From Leptoclinus maculatus (taxonomy: Eukaryota > Chordata > Actinopteri > Perciformes > Stichaeidae), in contig JAVDOI010000006.1 in the NCBI GenBank assembly GCA_032191485.1, positions 7,365,556 through 7,429,555 of the forward strand: a DNA stretch of 64,000 nt. Reading direction: 5' to 3'. The position numbers and the translations under genes are program-made. This document shows positions 35,232 to 46,707 of the stretch, piece by piece. The notes under the pieces are model-generated. The model searched no databases, was not told where the DNA came from, and saw nothing but the letters and a program-made list of their open reading frames with translations. Position 1 is the stretch's first letter. Each line of letters begins with the position of its first letter.

Positions 35232-38200
35232 ATGGGTGTGTGTCCCCTGCTCCTGCTGCTCGGTCTAGCCCTCGGGGCCACAGCTCAGGATCATGTCCCC
35301 ATCACAAGTACGGATCATGTCCACTTATGTCAAATTCCTTTACTGACTCACCTCATTGGGTTAAAAGGCTCACGGTGAAAAATTGCTCTCTCCTTCTTTC
35401 CAGGTCCTCCAAATATGTCGGCCAGACCTACAGACCCCCCAGCCGCACTCTCCTTCAACGTTACAGACACGCAAGCCCCCACAGGCCCACCCACAACGCT
35501 CGCCCCCACAACCATCCCAGTGACGACGACGGCAACAACAACAACAACAACAACCACGAGCCCAGCTGGTGAGGAGGATGTACTACCGACTGGTACCAAC
35601 GCCACCGGGCGGTTGTTACCAGCCCCCGCTCCCCTGCCACCGAGCACCGAGCCTCCCTCCCCTGCGGGGTCAGACAACGAGACCACGGCCTTCCCGACTG
35701 ACACCCCAGCTACAGATTATTTTGATGATAATTTATTCACTGTTGATCCGGAGACCGTCACAGAACCTGGGATGGGGGACACCACAGACACCAGCCCACA
35801 TGGTGAGTGTTTGTGCATATTCTGGGGGCGCTGTGGGCCCGTTTATTGTAGTGTGAGAACACGTAATCTCTCTAGAAGCACCATCCCCAGAGTTCAAGAG
35901 CAACGTGTCTAAACTTAGTAGAAGTTAGTTTGACAGCACCTTTCTGTCCTCGTACTGGGACAAATCATAGAAGACACAGAGATCCCCGACCAATGGTAGC
36001 CTCAATAGACCAGAATGCCATGAAGCAAAAAGACATGTTGTGATTCGAGAGGCTGTGACTCATCTTTGTCTTGAATGGGAAAAACACCCCTCTGACCATG
36101 GTGTGGGTATTGTTATCACTCTGTTTGTTTGTGCATAAAACCTACAGCTTAATGGAAGAAGTTACCATTCTTACGTTCACTGCAGTCATTCAGAGAAGTG
36201 TGGTGAGTCAAGAAGGCACTGTTCAGACCCTGTGTGTTGTCCTCAGGTATCTGCAGATTGTGTCATGATGGGGTATTTCTTTGTTGCTTACATTTGACTT
36301 TAGCTGTTGCTGCTTAATGTAAAACAGATAGACTTAGTGGATGTAGAGGTTGTTTGTCAACTGCATACAACTCTGTCAGGGAGGTCTTTCCTGCTTTACA
36401 CACTATAAAGATGACTGGGTGGGTGCATTTAAGCATGTATTTAGAGCCGCCACTTGTCATCAGATCAACCGAGACACATTTTAATGCAACGTGTGAACAG
36501 GACCTAACTAAAGTAGACGTCCACAAAAGGTTACGGCAATTTGGAGACGGTGAGAAAACAAAGACTCATTAGAATAGATAAACATCAACAGATTGTCAGG
36601 GTGTTGTTGGTGGGTTTTTTTGTCGCTCCATCTAGCTGTGTGTTATTCATGCAGCCTGGCAAAGCAGTAGCAACAGCTAGAAAGAGCGAGCAAGTGAGCT
36701 TTCTGGTCAATGGTGGACCTTTTTAATATTTTAGATAGTTGGACGCTTTTCTGCTTTTAGACTCCATTGTAGCTGCGCTGAAAATATCCTGACGTGACAT
36801 ACCTGCATTTGACTAGTCATCCACAAGAATCAGAGTAGCAGTAAAACTAGATGACCAAGACGCTGCCAAAAGCTGTTATTTGAATGTGAAAACAAAACCG
36901 TGTTGAAGGAGTTTTCCTATGTATTGACTTCACTTTATCAAATGCTGCTTTTGAGTTTATTTTCAAGGCATTACAAGTGACGTCAACGCTCTAAAGCTGA
37001 AGATTCTTTGTTTTTTATTTCAAAGGTTATTCAGCTTCATTTTTATTTTGCAGCTTTGTGTCTGTGTACTGACCATTCTAGTAATATCCTTGGAAGTGAA
37101 ACATGACCCACACCCCTGTCTTTGACATTAATTATTCATATTGCATGAATATAGAGAAATGCACAAATCACTATCGAGTGACACTGACTGATGTTTTTTT
37201 TTTATTATCAAGTAAAATAACAGCAGGTATGTTTTTAGATTTGAAACTGCTTTTGGTGCAAACATTCTTAGAAAGTGTACTCGAGTACTTACAAGGTCAG
37301 ATGAGCAATACTCACTCCTGGTCAACATAAATACAACCGATGTGCCTGCACTGCTAATGCGGTATGTCCATTACACCACGTAATCACTTTGGGCTCGTAG
37401 GTGCTGTGTCGTTGCTCTATTGTCTCCCTCTTGCTGTCTGTGGACCTTGTGTGTGTTGAGCAGTTCTAGATGGCATTAGATTCGTCAAGGCTGTGTCACT
37501 TCCACATGATACCCACAGCCTGTTGTGCTCCTGTTCTGTTCAATGTACACATTGTCCGAGGGTGAACGCTGAAAGGTCCTGGGAATTGTGCCTGAAAATG
37601 CAACATAACTGGGCGGCGTTCCAAGCTACTTCCCCCCCCCAGAAAGTGCATATGGAGCATGAAGTCAAACGATGCATATTCTCTGCAGCATATTTTTTGG
37701 CTGCAACGTTGAGAGCTTTCTTGAATTTTGAGTCGTTCCATGAAACGGCTGATTCTGTCACTGCATTGTCACCGCCGCGGTGCAGTTTTCTAGAAAAATC
37801 TCTTCTTTTGTTGTGGCGTCATGTGTCTTACGGGGCCAGTCATTGGCACACAAACAGCAGTTTTTTTTTTGTGCACCAAACTGCAGTTGTTGTTCAGGCA
37901 AATCTCATGTGTTTTGTGTTAACTGCTGCACGGATAGGTCACCGGGAAGACTATAGGACTGCCTACGACTCGTGTGCACGGTGGAAACGTATACAAATTG
38001 GTCAGCTATTGTAGTCATCACAAAGAATAGATTAACTTGCTCCATGTAATATCTAATTTGTAGTGTGTATTGTGTTTTCTCACCAGTCGGTAGCATCTCA
38101 TGACAGCTGTGGCTCGGGGGGGGGGGTCGTTGGTTTACCACAAGGTTGGCGGTTCAATTCCTGGCTGCTATTGTCTGTATGTTGAAATGTCCTTCAGCGA

Positions 38201-39581
38201 GACACTGAACACCAAAGTTGCTCCCCGGGCGATTCACAGCAGCCCACTGCTCCTAAATGCTTAGGATGGGTTAGATTACATGTATTTACCTGTATGTATA
38301 TGACAAATATAATAAGGTTTGTGCTTTAAGTCTAATATTTACACTCTAAATAATTCAAATAGAATTCACAGCATAAGTCCTAAATGTTTCAGTATTTTCT
38401 ACCATCCCCCTGTTTGCTGTCATCTTGGGTACAAGCAGTCACAGAAGCAGAGGGCCGAGCCTCAGTTAAACTGTGATTTATCTGCTCGCTCCAAAGCACA
38501 GCCTGTTGCACACTCTCCACATCTCCATTTGTGTTTTTTTTTCCTTCGGGAAAGGCCAATGAAATATTAACATGGACAACCATTACTGAAAGGAAAGATG
38601 CAGGCTGGTGTTGAAAGAGGCAAAGGTCACTTTATGGCCTCAGCTTTTCTTTTTCTTTCTTTTTTTTTATCCCACATTCTAACATATGAACAAGCTGAAA
38701 ATCTGTCTGAATGTAAAGGAAAAACAGCCCCTAGAGATCAATTCATTCATTGATTAGTTGATCAAATGTAATATGCATACCACTCTCACTGAATATAAAG
38801 CTGCTGCCGGTTAGCTTAGCTTAGCATAATGACTGAACACGGGGGAAACTGCCAGACTCGCTCTGTCCAAATGAAACGAAATCTACCGAACCACACCTCT
38901 GAAGCTCACTAATTAACAAGTTCTATCTTGTTCTGTTGTGGTTTTTACTCTGGACTCTTTCTCGGCTTCGTGCAGCGACAGCCCTCAGTGACTTTGGTTT
39001 GTGCACAGCTTCAAGAAACGGTAGATCCCGTGTAAGATGATGGTCAAATCACTCTTCTGTGTTTTGTGCATATTGTATAATAAGTTGGTCACATTAGTAA
39101 GCTGATAAAACATCCACACCAAACGCCCCAAGCTAATTTCGTGTGGTGTAATAAGAGAATAATTTGGTAATGGCAATGGAATTTGGCATCATTGTCGAAC
39201 CAAAATACTGACTCACCTCAGTTATTGAGACACCTTTTTGATTATTATTTTTTTTTTTTTTAATGAATTGCTGAGTACAAACTGTGTATTATCCCTTTTC
39301 TCTCTGTCTCTGATGTAGACAACAACCAGTCCGATGACATGCCCATCATAGCTGTCATGGTGGCCCTGTCCTCCCTGCTGGTCATCATCTTCATCATCAT
39401 CATCCTCTACATGCTCAGGTTGGTGAAGTGCAGTTGATGCACACGGCACGCTAGCTAGAGAGAGAGAGAGAGACCTGTGGTGAAGGCCTAAGGTGCTCCT
39501 GTTACCATGGCAATGACTGATTGGCATTCAGCTGTAAGACTAAAGCGAGAGTGTGTTTATTTGTTAGCGTGTGAGAGAGAC

Positions 39582-39632
<51 letters not shown>

Positions 39633-40371
39633 CTCTGTGTATTAACATGCACTTTGATCTGTGTTGATTGACAGGTTTAAGAAGTACAAGCAGGCGGGAA
39701 GCCATTCAAACTCCTTCAGACTGACCAATGGTAGATCAGATGATACAGGTAAAAAACACCCACACATGCATTAGTGTCCGAGTGTGTCGACAGATGTGAC
39801 TGCATGTGCATTGATCACGAATGTATTTGTTTTGGGTCCTATCAGCAGATATGTACAGCCAGGTCAAACCAAATTTGTTACTCGTGAGTTTTTCCTGATA
39901 GGACTTGATTGATCTTGCTTCCCTAACAGATAACATTTCACTGGTTGACTGTTGGCAGAAGGCTTTTGTTCACTGTGATTACCTAACCAACAGGGCTGCA
40001 GTGAGCTCCCTCACATGTCACAGTGTTGATTCACATCGCCCTCTGCTGGGCATCTTTAGAGAGGAAACCCAATGATGAAGTCAGTGTTACTTGATGCAAG
40101 ACCGCTCTGTTTCTTACCCCATTCTCCCCTGTCTTTATCTCCTTCCCACCTCTCTTCGCCTCCTTCCTCCTCCCTTCCTGCATGTCGGCACAGAACTCCA
40201 GAGCGTCCCGCTATTGGCCCGGTCACCCAGCACAAACAGGAAGTACCCGCCCCTTCCCGTCGACAAACTCGAGGAAGAAATGAACCGTCGCATGGCAGAT
40301 GACAACAAGCTCTTCAGGGAGGAGTTCAATGTAAGGCACTCACACTCACACTAACACACACACACTCAAAC

Positions 40372-40425
<54 letters not shown>

Positions 40426-43400
40426 CCTCAAACAACACTGAGCCTGATGCTCACCTTTAACCTATATCCCTGTAGCCCCATTAAGTGAGTCCCGTCCAGG
40501 GGCACTAGTAGCCCAGAAGGTATTTTAGTCAGTATTAGAGCTCAACCAATTTAAATAAACTTGAAAGTATCATTTGGTTTGATATCCACATATTTGCGTT
40601 TAGGAAGAAAAAAAAATCATCCAGAGAAGATAACAAATGATTGTGATGCCGATCAATAGTACATTTATAGTCACAATAACCAGCTATGTGTTGGCAACTA
40701 TAGTAGGCTGACTGCCCAGTGCATACCTGACACCATTGTAAAACCTTACATTTGGGTGTTGCGATTGAGATAATATTGAAACTGATTAGCAAACTAGTGG
40801 AAAGTTTAAGTTGAAATGGTCAGCTAAAAGAAGAACATTTTCACTTTATCATCACTTTTATCCTCACTTCATTGCGTTTGTCAGATAAGCAGCCTGTTGC
40901 TGTAGCACATTCACAAAACAAATACATTCGAGGTGATCTGTATTAGAAAGACGAGGCCAACAGGAAACGATGTCCAGGATCACACAGACCGATTTGAAAC
41001 TGATTCCTCCGTGTTAAATGCATTTTTGTTCCCTGTGTGTTTAGTCGCTGCCAGTCTGCCCCATCCAGGCATCATGTGACGCTGCTTCCAAGGAAGAGAA
41101 TAAAGAAAAGAACCGATACGTCAACATCCTGCCATGTGAGCAACAACAGTGACACGGACTGACATTAATAAAGCAGCGCTCAAGAGTTTTTATCTGTGAT
41201 TTCAAGCTATTAGAAACATCAGTACAGTCATAGTAAATACCAGACAGTTTACAAAGTGATCTACTGAGGTACATTTAATGGTCAGGATGGAAAACTTGTA
41301 GTGGACCATGTGTCATTATAATTCCTTCTCTCATTATGCTCCTCCTCTCCGTGTCTCCTGCGTCCTCCCTCAGATGATCACTCCAGGGTGCACCTCTCCT
41401 CTCTGGAGGGAGTCCCAGACTCTGACTTCGTCAACGCCTCCTTCATAAATGTTTGTATAAGAGCAGCATTTTGCCACAAAAGAGACATTTCTGCTCTAAA
41501 GATATTCTGACGCACGCCTAACATCTCTTCTTGACCGCCTTCTTTCGCAGGGTTACCAAGAGAAGAATAAGTTCATCGCAGCTCAAGGTAAGGATTGTGC
41601 CTGTGTTGGCAGCAGAAGAACAGTGCTGTCGTTTATTTAACAAACAAAACTACCTGATAATTAGCTCATTACTCGTCCCCTCTGAGTTTCTGTATCGGTC
41701 TCTGTCTCTAAGGGCCCAAGGAGGAAACGGTGAATGACTTCTGGCGGATGATCTGGGAGCAGAACACGGCCACCATTGTCATGGTGACCAATCTGAAGGA
41801 GAGAAAAGAGGTAGAACAAGGGAACACTATCACCTCTCTGTGTTTAACATGTCTTTATTTGCAAAGTTCATTTTTATCTGTAAAGTTAGTTGAATCCTTG
41901 CAGATCTAGTTCGGCTTACTCTCTGTGGTTTTGCACTCATTCTGTCATTGCTGCAGCATAGGTAGATTATTTTTATTTTGGACAACCCAATTTGTATTGT
42001 CACTATCTTTTTCCCAAACCTGAAATTCATTGAGGCTGTTATTCCACACAGCTTTGTGAATGAGCTCGATTTTTAAACCACTGTCTTGTGTTTCAGTGTA
42101 AGTGTGCCCAGTACTGGCCGGACCAGGGCTGTTGGACATACGGGAACATCCGCGTGTCTGTAGAAGACACAATGGTTCTGGTGGACTACACCATCCGCAA
42201 GTTCTGCATCCAACTGGTAATATATCTCAGTGTGGATACCAGGATATGATTGTTTCATTCTGTGTTTACCCTCCACACATACAAAAGAAACACGGGTGTA
42301 GTGTGTATCAACAAAGTTCTCAGGGCACAACACTGCGGACTAAAAATAGATTTTGAAACTTTGGATGTGCCGTCGTTTAAGTTTAGTGACAGAAATTAAA
42401 ACCTAGATGACACTCAAACGTGTCGTGGCTTGGTCTATGACCTGGTTTCATTTGTGTCTCAGGTGGGAGATGTGTCTGGGAAGAAGCCTCAGAGGCTCGT
42501 CACCCAGTTCCACTTCACCAGCTGGCCGGACTTCGGGGTGCCGTTCACCCCTATTGGCATGCTCAAGTTCCTCAAGAAAGTCAAGAATTATAACCCCCAG
42601 TACGCCGGGGCCATTGTGGTCCATTGTAGGTAAGTGTGATCAAAGCTTGCACTTCTTACTTTTGCCTATTTAGTTGTGTGTCTTTGTCTGCACGCCACGC
42701 ACAACTCACAACATGTCATATTTCTGTCTCGTCAGTGCCGGTGTGGGGAGGACGGGTACCTTCATTGTGATCGATGCTATGTTGGACATGATGAACTCGG
42801 AGAGAAAGGTGGACGTGTTTGGCTTCGTCACCAGGATCAGAGCCCAACGCTGTCAGATGGTCCAAACTGATGCAAGTCCAGTGTTGACACGCTTGATCGT
42901 AGCCTCTCCCATGATGCAGTGTTTTCAGAGCAAACTCTCACCTTCTCCTCTCTCTGTCCCACAGATGCAGTACGTGTTCATCTTCCAGGCGTTGTTGGAG
43001 CACTACCTGTACGGAGACACAGAGCTGGAGGTGACTTCTCTGGAATCCCACCTGGCCAAACTCTACTCCCCCTCACCTGGAGCTGGCTGCGGTGGTCTGG
43101 AGGCCGAATTCAAGGTCTGTGTGGGTGTTTTTATTCCTCCAAAGAGACATTGATCATACCTCTGCGTCCAAGTGGTTTCATTCCAGCAACATGAAACCAA
43201 TTGGTAAGTGAAGTTCTGCTGACGTATTCGATAGTCTTATGTCGTGATCTCCTTATTTCTAGAAGCTGACATCCATCAAGATTCAGAATGACAAGATGAG
43301 AACAGGCAACCTGCCAGCCAACATGAAGAAGAACAGAGTCCTACAGATCATTCCATGTGAGTGATGCAGTTGTGTGTGTATATATACACACAGAAATGAA

Positions 43401-43881
43401 CGCTGTGATGCACATAATGAAATTGCAGATAAATATAGTCCGTGTATCAACTCTTCATCAATCAAGGTTAATGTTTTTCTCCTTGCACAAACAGATGAGT
43501 TCAACAGAGTGATCATTCCAGTCAAACGAGGAGAGGAGAACACCGACTACGTCAATGCCTCTTTCATTGATGTGAGTGTAAAAGCACCTGGATGAGAGTG
43601 GATCGTTTCATTTCATTTAATGCAGCCAATCGATCGGGTCTTTAATGCCTTCCTTTTCTCCCTCCTGCTGTTTTATTTTGGTATCCTCCGTTCATCCCTC
43701 TTTTCCCCGTGGACATCCCTTCCTGTCATTTCCTGCATGTGGTCACAGGGCTACCGTCAGAAGGACTCCTACATGGCGAGCCAGGGCCCCCTGCAGCACA
43801 CCATAGAGGACTTCTGGAGGATGATCTGGGAGTGGAGGAGCTGCTCCATAGTCATGCTCACTGAGCTGGAGGAGAGAGGGC

Positions 43882-43914
<33 letters not shown>

Positions 43915-45004
43915 CAGATACAAACTCTAGTATTAGATATCAGGTCAATAACTGACTAAAATAGAATATTGATATTAGAAGATTTACTCAATGTCAACTG
44001 GACGCCACCGGTCTTGTATAACATGTTAATAATCTGAGCAAAATGTCTTGATCTTTAGTTTTCCAGCGTTCCTTCATGTCAGATCTATAATATAAAGTAT
44101 TGGTGTCCAGATGGTGTAATGCTGCAACAAAGAGTCAAAGTAATAGTCGTACCAGGAAATCATCTTTAATGGCCATAATTGGAATCCAGTTATTTGCAGC
44201 AACATGGTGGATTTTGTGTCACTTTCCTTCTTTGCTCACGTCATTAATGAGTGATGCTATTGGAACTAGTTTCTCTCTTTTAATAGACATTACATGAGAA
44301 TTGAAGAATCTCTATCCAGAGATTTAGATGACGGCAATATTTTAGATTTCCTTGAAATGTTCAGAATCTTTGCGTGCCGTTAAGCGTTGTAATTTGACCG
44401 TCTCCGTTATGGGTCCTGCAGGAGAAGTGTGCTCAGTATTGGCCCAGTGACGGAGTGGTGGTCTATGGGGACATCTCCATCGAGATTAAAAGGGAGGAGG
44501 AGAGCGAGAGCTACACAGTGCGTGACCTCCTGGTCACCAACAACCGGGTAAGAAAGGACTCGATGAAACAAGCAGAATACGAACACACCGGAGGGTCTAG
44601 CACATGAGACAAATATTATCAATTAATACTTTGCCTTTTCAAACCCAGATTAGCTAATGTAGATTATATACCAACAGCAATCTTTGCAATACTACCTATG
44701 AAACATATCCTAATCTCTTTCCTTTCACCCTCGTCCATCTTTCCAGGAGAACAAGCCTCGAGCCGTGCGTCAGTTCCATTTTCACGGCTGGCCAGAGGTG
44801 GGCATCCCCACTGACGGTAAAGGCATGATCAACATAATTGCTGCGGTGCAGAAACAACAGCAGCAGTCTGGCAACCATCCAATTACTGTGCACTGCAGGT
44901 AAAACACACACACGCAATCTTCTTGACTCAGTATGTTGCTGTTTTAACCTGTATGTACCAGTGTAAGGGAACGGTTGTATTGCGGTGGAAATGCTTCTGG
45001 AACT

Positions 45005-45045
<41 letters not shown>

Positions 45046-45921
45046 AAATTGTCGCAGCTATTATATCACAGGAAAAAACAGCTCAGGAGAATTGTTCTCT
45101 TCTTCCCTAACTGCTCCTGGAAATATAACTCCCAACAAAGCCTGTGTGTATGATGTTTCTGTGCATGCCTACTGCAGTGTGTATATTAAGGTTTACATTT
45201 TTGCTTGTGTGTGTGTGTGTGTGTGCACAGTGCTGGTGCTGGCCGGACGGGGACTTTCTGTGCGTTGAGTACAGTCCTGGAGAGGGTGAAGGCAGAGGGC
45301 ATCCTGGATGTCTTCCAGACAGTCAAGAGCCTCAGACTGCAGAGACCACACATGGTGCAGACGTTGGTAAGGCGCCCTTTGACCCTTAATAGGAAATTGC
45401 CTTTTGATTTTTCCATTGTCAAGTGAGGCATTTTGCCCTTCTCACATTTCCTTATGAACTTGTGATGTTGCTCCTTTTTCCTCAAGAAGCAAAAGCTTGA
45501 TGTATTACCACTGCTGGGGATTTGTTTTTACTGCTATTAGTACAGGGTATCTCAACAAGGGTATTTTGAAAATGAGATTTATGTTATTTAACTGGATAGA
45601 TGGACGTTGTTGTTGTTTTTAATACAATTTTTAGTGTATATTCTCCTGTGTTTTACATCTAGATGCAAACCAATGTTTAAGGAACTTTCATCATGCCTTA
45701 ATAATCAAACAGCTGTGTGATTGTACTGATTGTATTGCATTGTAGGCCTTTTATACAAGGGATCAATGACTTAAGTGATTTGAAATGTGACAGATTTCAT
45801 AAAATATAAACTGACATAACCTTTCCTGTCTCTTCTCTCTCCTAAGGAGCAGTACGAGTTCTGCTACAAAGTGGTCCAGGAGTATATCGATGCCTTTTCT
45901 GACTACGCCAACTTCAAGTAG
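35232..45921 (+). CDS. ptpra: Receptor-type tyrosine-protein phosphatase alpha, 20 coding exons, 818 aa
   Basis: PTPRA is a plasma-membrane phosphatase known for activating Src-family kinases by removing the inhibitory C-terminal phosphotyrosine. Exons: 35232-35307, 35404-35802, 39319-39418, 39675-39748, 40194-40330, 41045-41135, 41374-41450, 41551-41587, 41713-41810, 42097-42216, 42463-42629, 42736-42871, 42965-43114, 43263-43356, 43495-43571, 43749-43883, 44422-44547, 44747-44898, 45231-45366, 45847-45921. The protein has a signal peptide (1-19), a short Thr/Pro-rich ectodomain with a poly-Thr run (to about 165), one membrane span (about 168-191), and two phosphatase domains. D1 has WPDFG (424-428) and [10 protein letters not shown] with catalytic Cys458. 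D2 has WPEVG (713-717, Glu for Asp) and [10 protein letters not shown] with Cys748, as is usual for the weaker D2. It ends YANFK, the Grb2-binding tyrosine (Y814). The ectodomain differs most from mammals. Confidence 0.97.
35803..39318 (+). other. ptpra: ptpra intron 2 (3.5 kb) between ectodomain and membrane-span exons
   Basis: No coding exon could be supported. The 173-aa ORF at 37493-38014 has no recognisable domain. The main content is the SINE at 38108-38300; the rest appears unique. Known PTPRA isoforms vary in the ectodomain, so an unrecognised cassette exon is possible. Confidence 0.5.
38108..38300 (+). mobile_element. tRNA-derived SINE-type repeat in ptpra intron 2
   Basis: The blocks GGTCGTTGGTTTACCACAAG, GTTGGCGGTTCAATTCCTGG (B-box), TGTCCTTCAGCGAGACACTG and CAAAGTTGCTCCCCGGGC match a repeat widespread in spiny-rayed fishes. 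A G-run replaces part of the A-box region. It is diverged and inactive. Confidence 0.6.
39583..39630. repeat. (GT)n microsatellite in ptpra intron 3
   Basis: About 24 perfect GT units, ending some 45 bases before the acceptor of exon 4. Confidence 0.95.
40377..40420. repeat. (CA)n microsatellite in ptpra intron 5
   Basis: About 22 CA units, preceded by an imperfect CA-rich stretch that starts just after the exon 5 donor. Confidence 0.95.
42872..42964 (+). other. ptpra: GC-AG intron of ptpra
   Basis: Coding exon 12 ends ...CAAACTGAT and the intron begins GCAAGTCC, ending CCCACAG before ATGCAGTACGTG. This is the only join that gives the invariant VQTDMQYVF reading. GC donors are a small known class handled by the major spliceosome. 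Confidence 0.85.
43884..43912. repeat. ptpra: (GT)n microsatellite starting at a ptpra splice donor
   Basis: Exon 16 ends GGGCAG and the intron opens immediately with about 14 GT units, so the donor GT is the first unit of the repeat. Confidence 0.9.
45009..45039. repeat. (GT)n microsatellite in ptpra intron 18
   Basis: A perfect GT run between exons 18 and 19. A second run at about 45204-45225 leads directly into the exon 19 acceptor GTGCACAG. Confidence 0.9.
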
Positions 45922-45930
45922 GGACCTGCC

Positions 45931-45973
45931 ATGGATGGATGGATGGATGGATGGATGGATGGATGGATGGATG
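45931..45973. repeat. (GGAT)n microsatellite just after the ptpra stop codon
   Basis: About ten tandem GGAT units begin ten bases after the TAG at 45919-45921. Confidence 0.95.
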
Positions 45974-46651
45974 TCCACATACACTTCATACAAACCACGC
46001 ACCACAACACACACACACACACACGCGCATACATTACCATGCTGAAAGCTGCATATTCCCATCAGATGGATTTAAAAGAAAAAAAAAAGACTCATCACAA
46101 CTTTATCTGTGGATGGGATGAACTGCCCGCAGGAAAAGGGAACAGAGGCCTCGGCCCGGAGGACAGGGCAGCGCAGTTGGACAGAGAAAATAACTGAGAT
46201 GCCTTCTTGAATATTTTGTAATATTGATCTTGTTAATACAGCCCTTTGCCCCTATTTGCAACCCATCTTCCCCCAACCTCCCCCCCCTATGTATATATAC
46301 TTACTGTGTTGCATCTTATTACTTTGGTTTCAGACACAGTTTTGAGTTTGGCTGCATTTTTGGGTGGCACCTGTAATGTATTTTATTGGTATATATATAA
46401 ATATATATATATGAATATAAATCTAACGCTTTGGTGGCTAATGTAAAAAAAAAAAAAATCTAGAGTCACGGTGATGATGTTTGGATTTTTTTTTCTTCTT
46501 TTTGTTTGTTTTTTTACTTTTTAGGGATAGAGACTTAAAACATATTTGGCTTGACCAGAGCTATGCTGTCGCAACATGTGTTGTAGCAGGACCTTGAACA
46601 TTTACAGACATAATCTGGACTTTTCTTCACTGCTAGACATTCATACAGTAC

Positions 46652-46653
46652 AG

Positions 46654-46706
<53 letters not shown>
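46652..46706. repeat. (CA)n microsatellite in the ptpra 3' UTR
   Basis: Two CA runs are separated by a short TATA interruption and followed by GAGAGAGA. Confidence 0.9.

Positions 46707-46707
<1 letters not shown>

Noticed and set aside
35348..35704. 118-aa minus-strand Val/Gly-rich ORF
   Set aside because: Shadow of the Thr/Pro-rich ptpra ectodomain exon.
37493..38014. 173-aa ORF in ptpra intron 2
   Set aside because: No family features, no splice signals in matching phase, overlaps opposite-strand ORFs of similar length.
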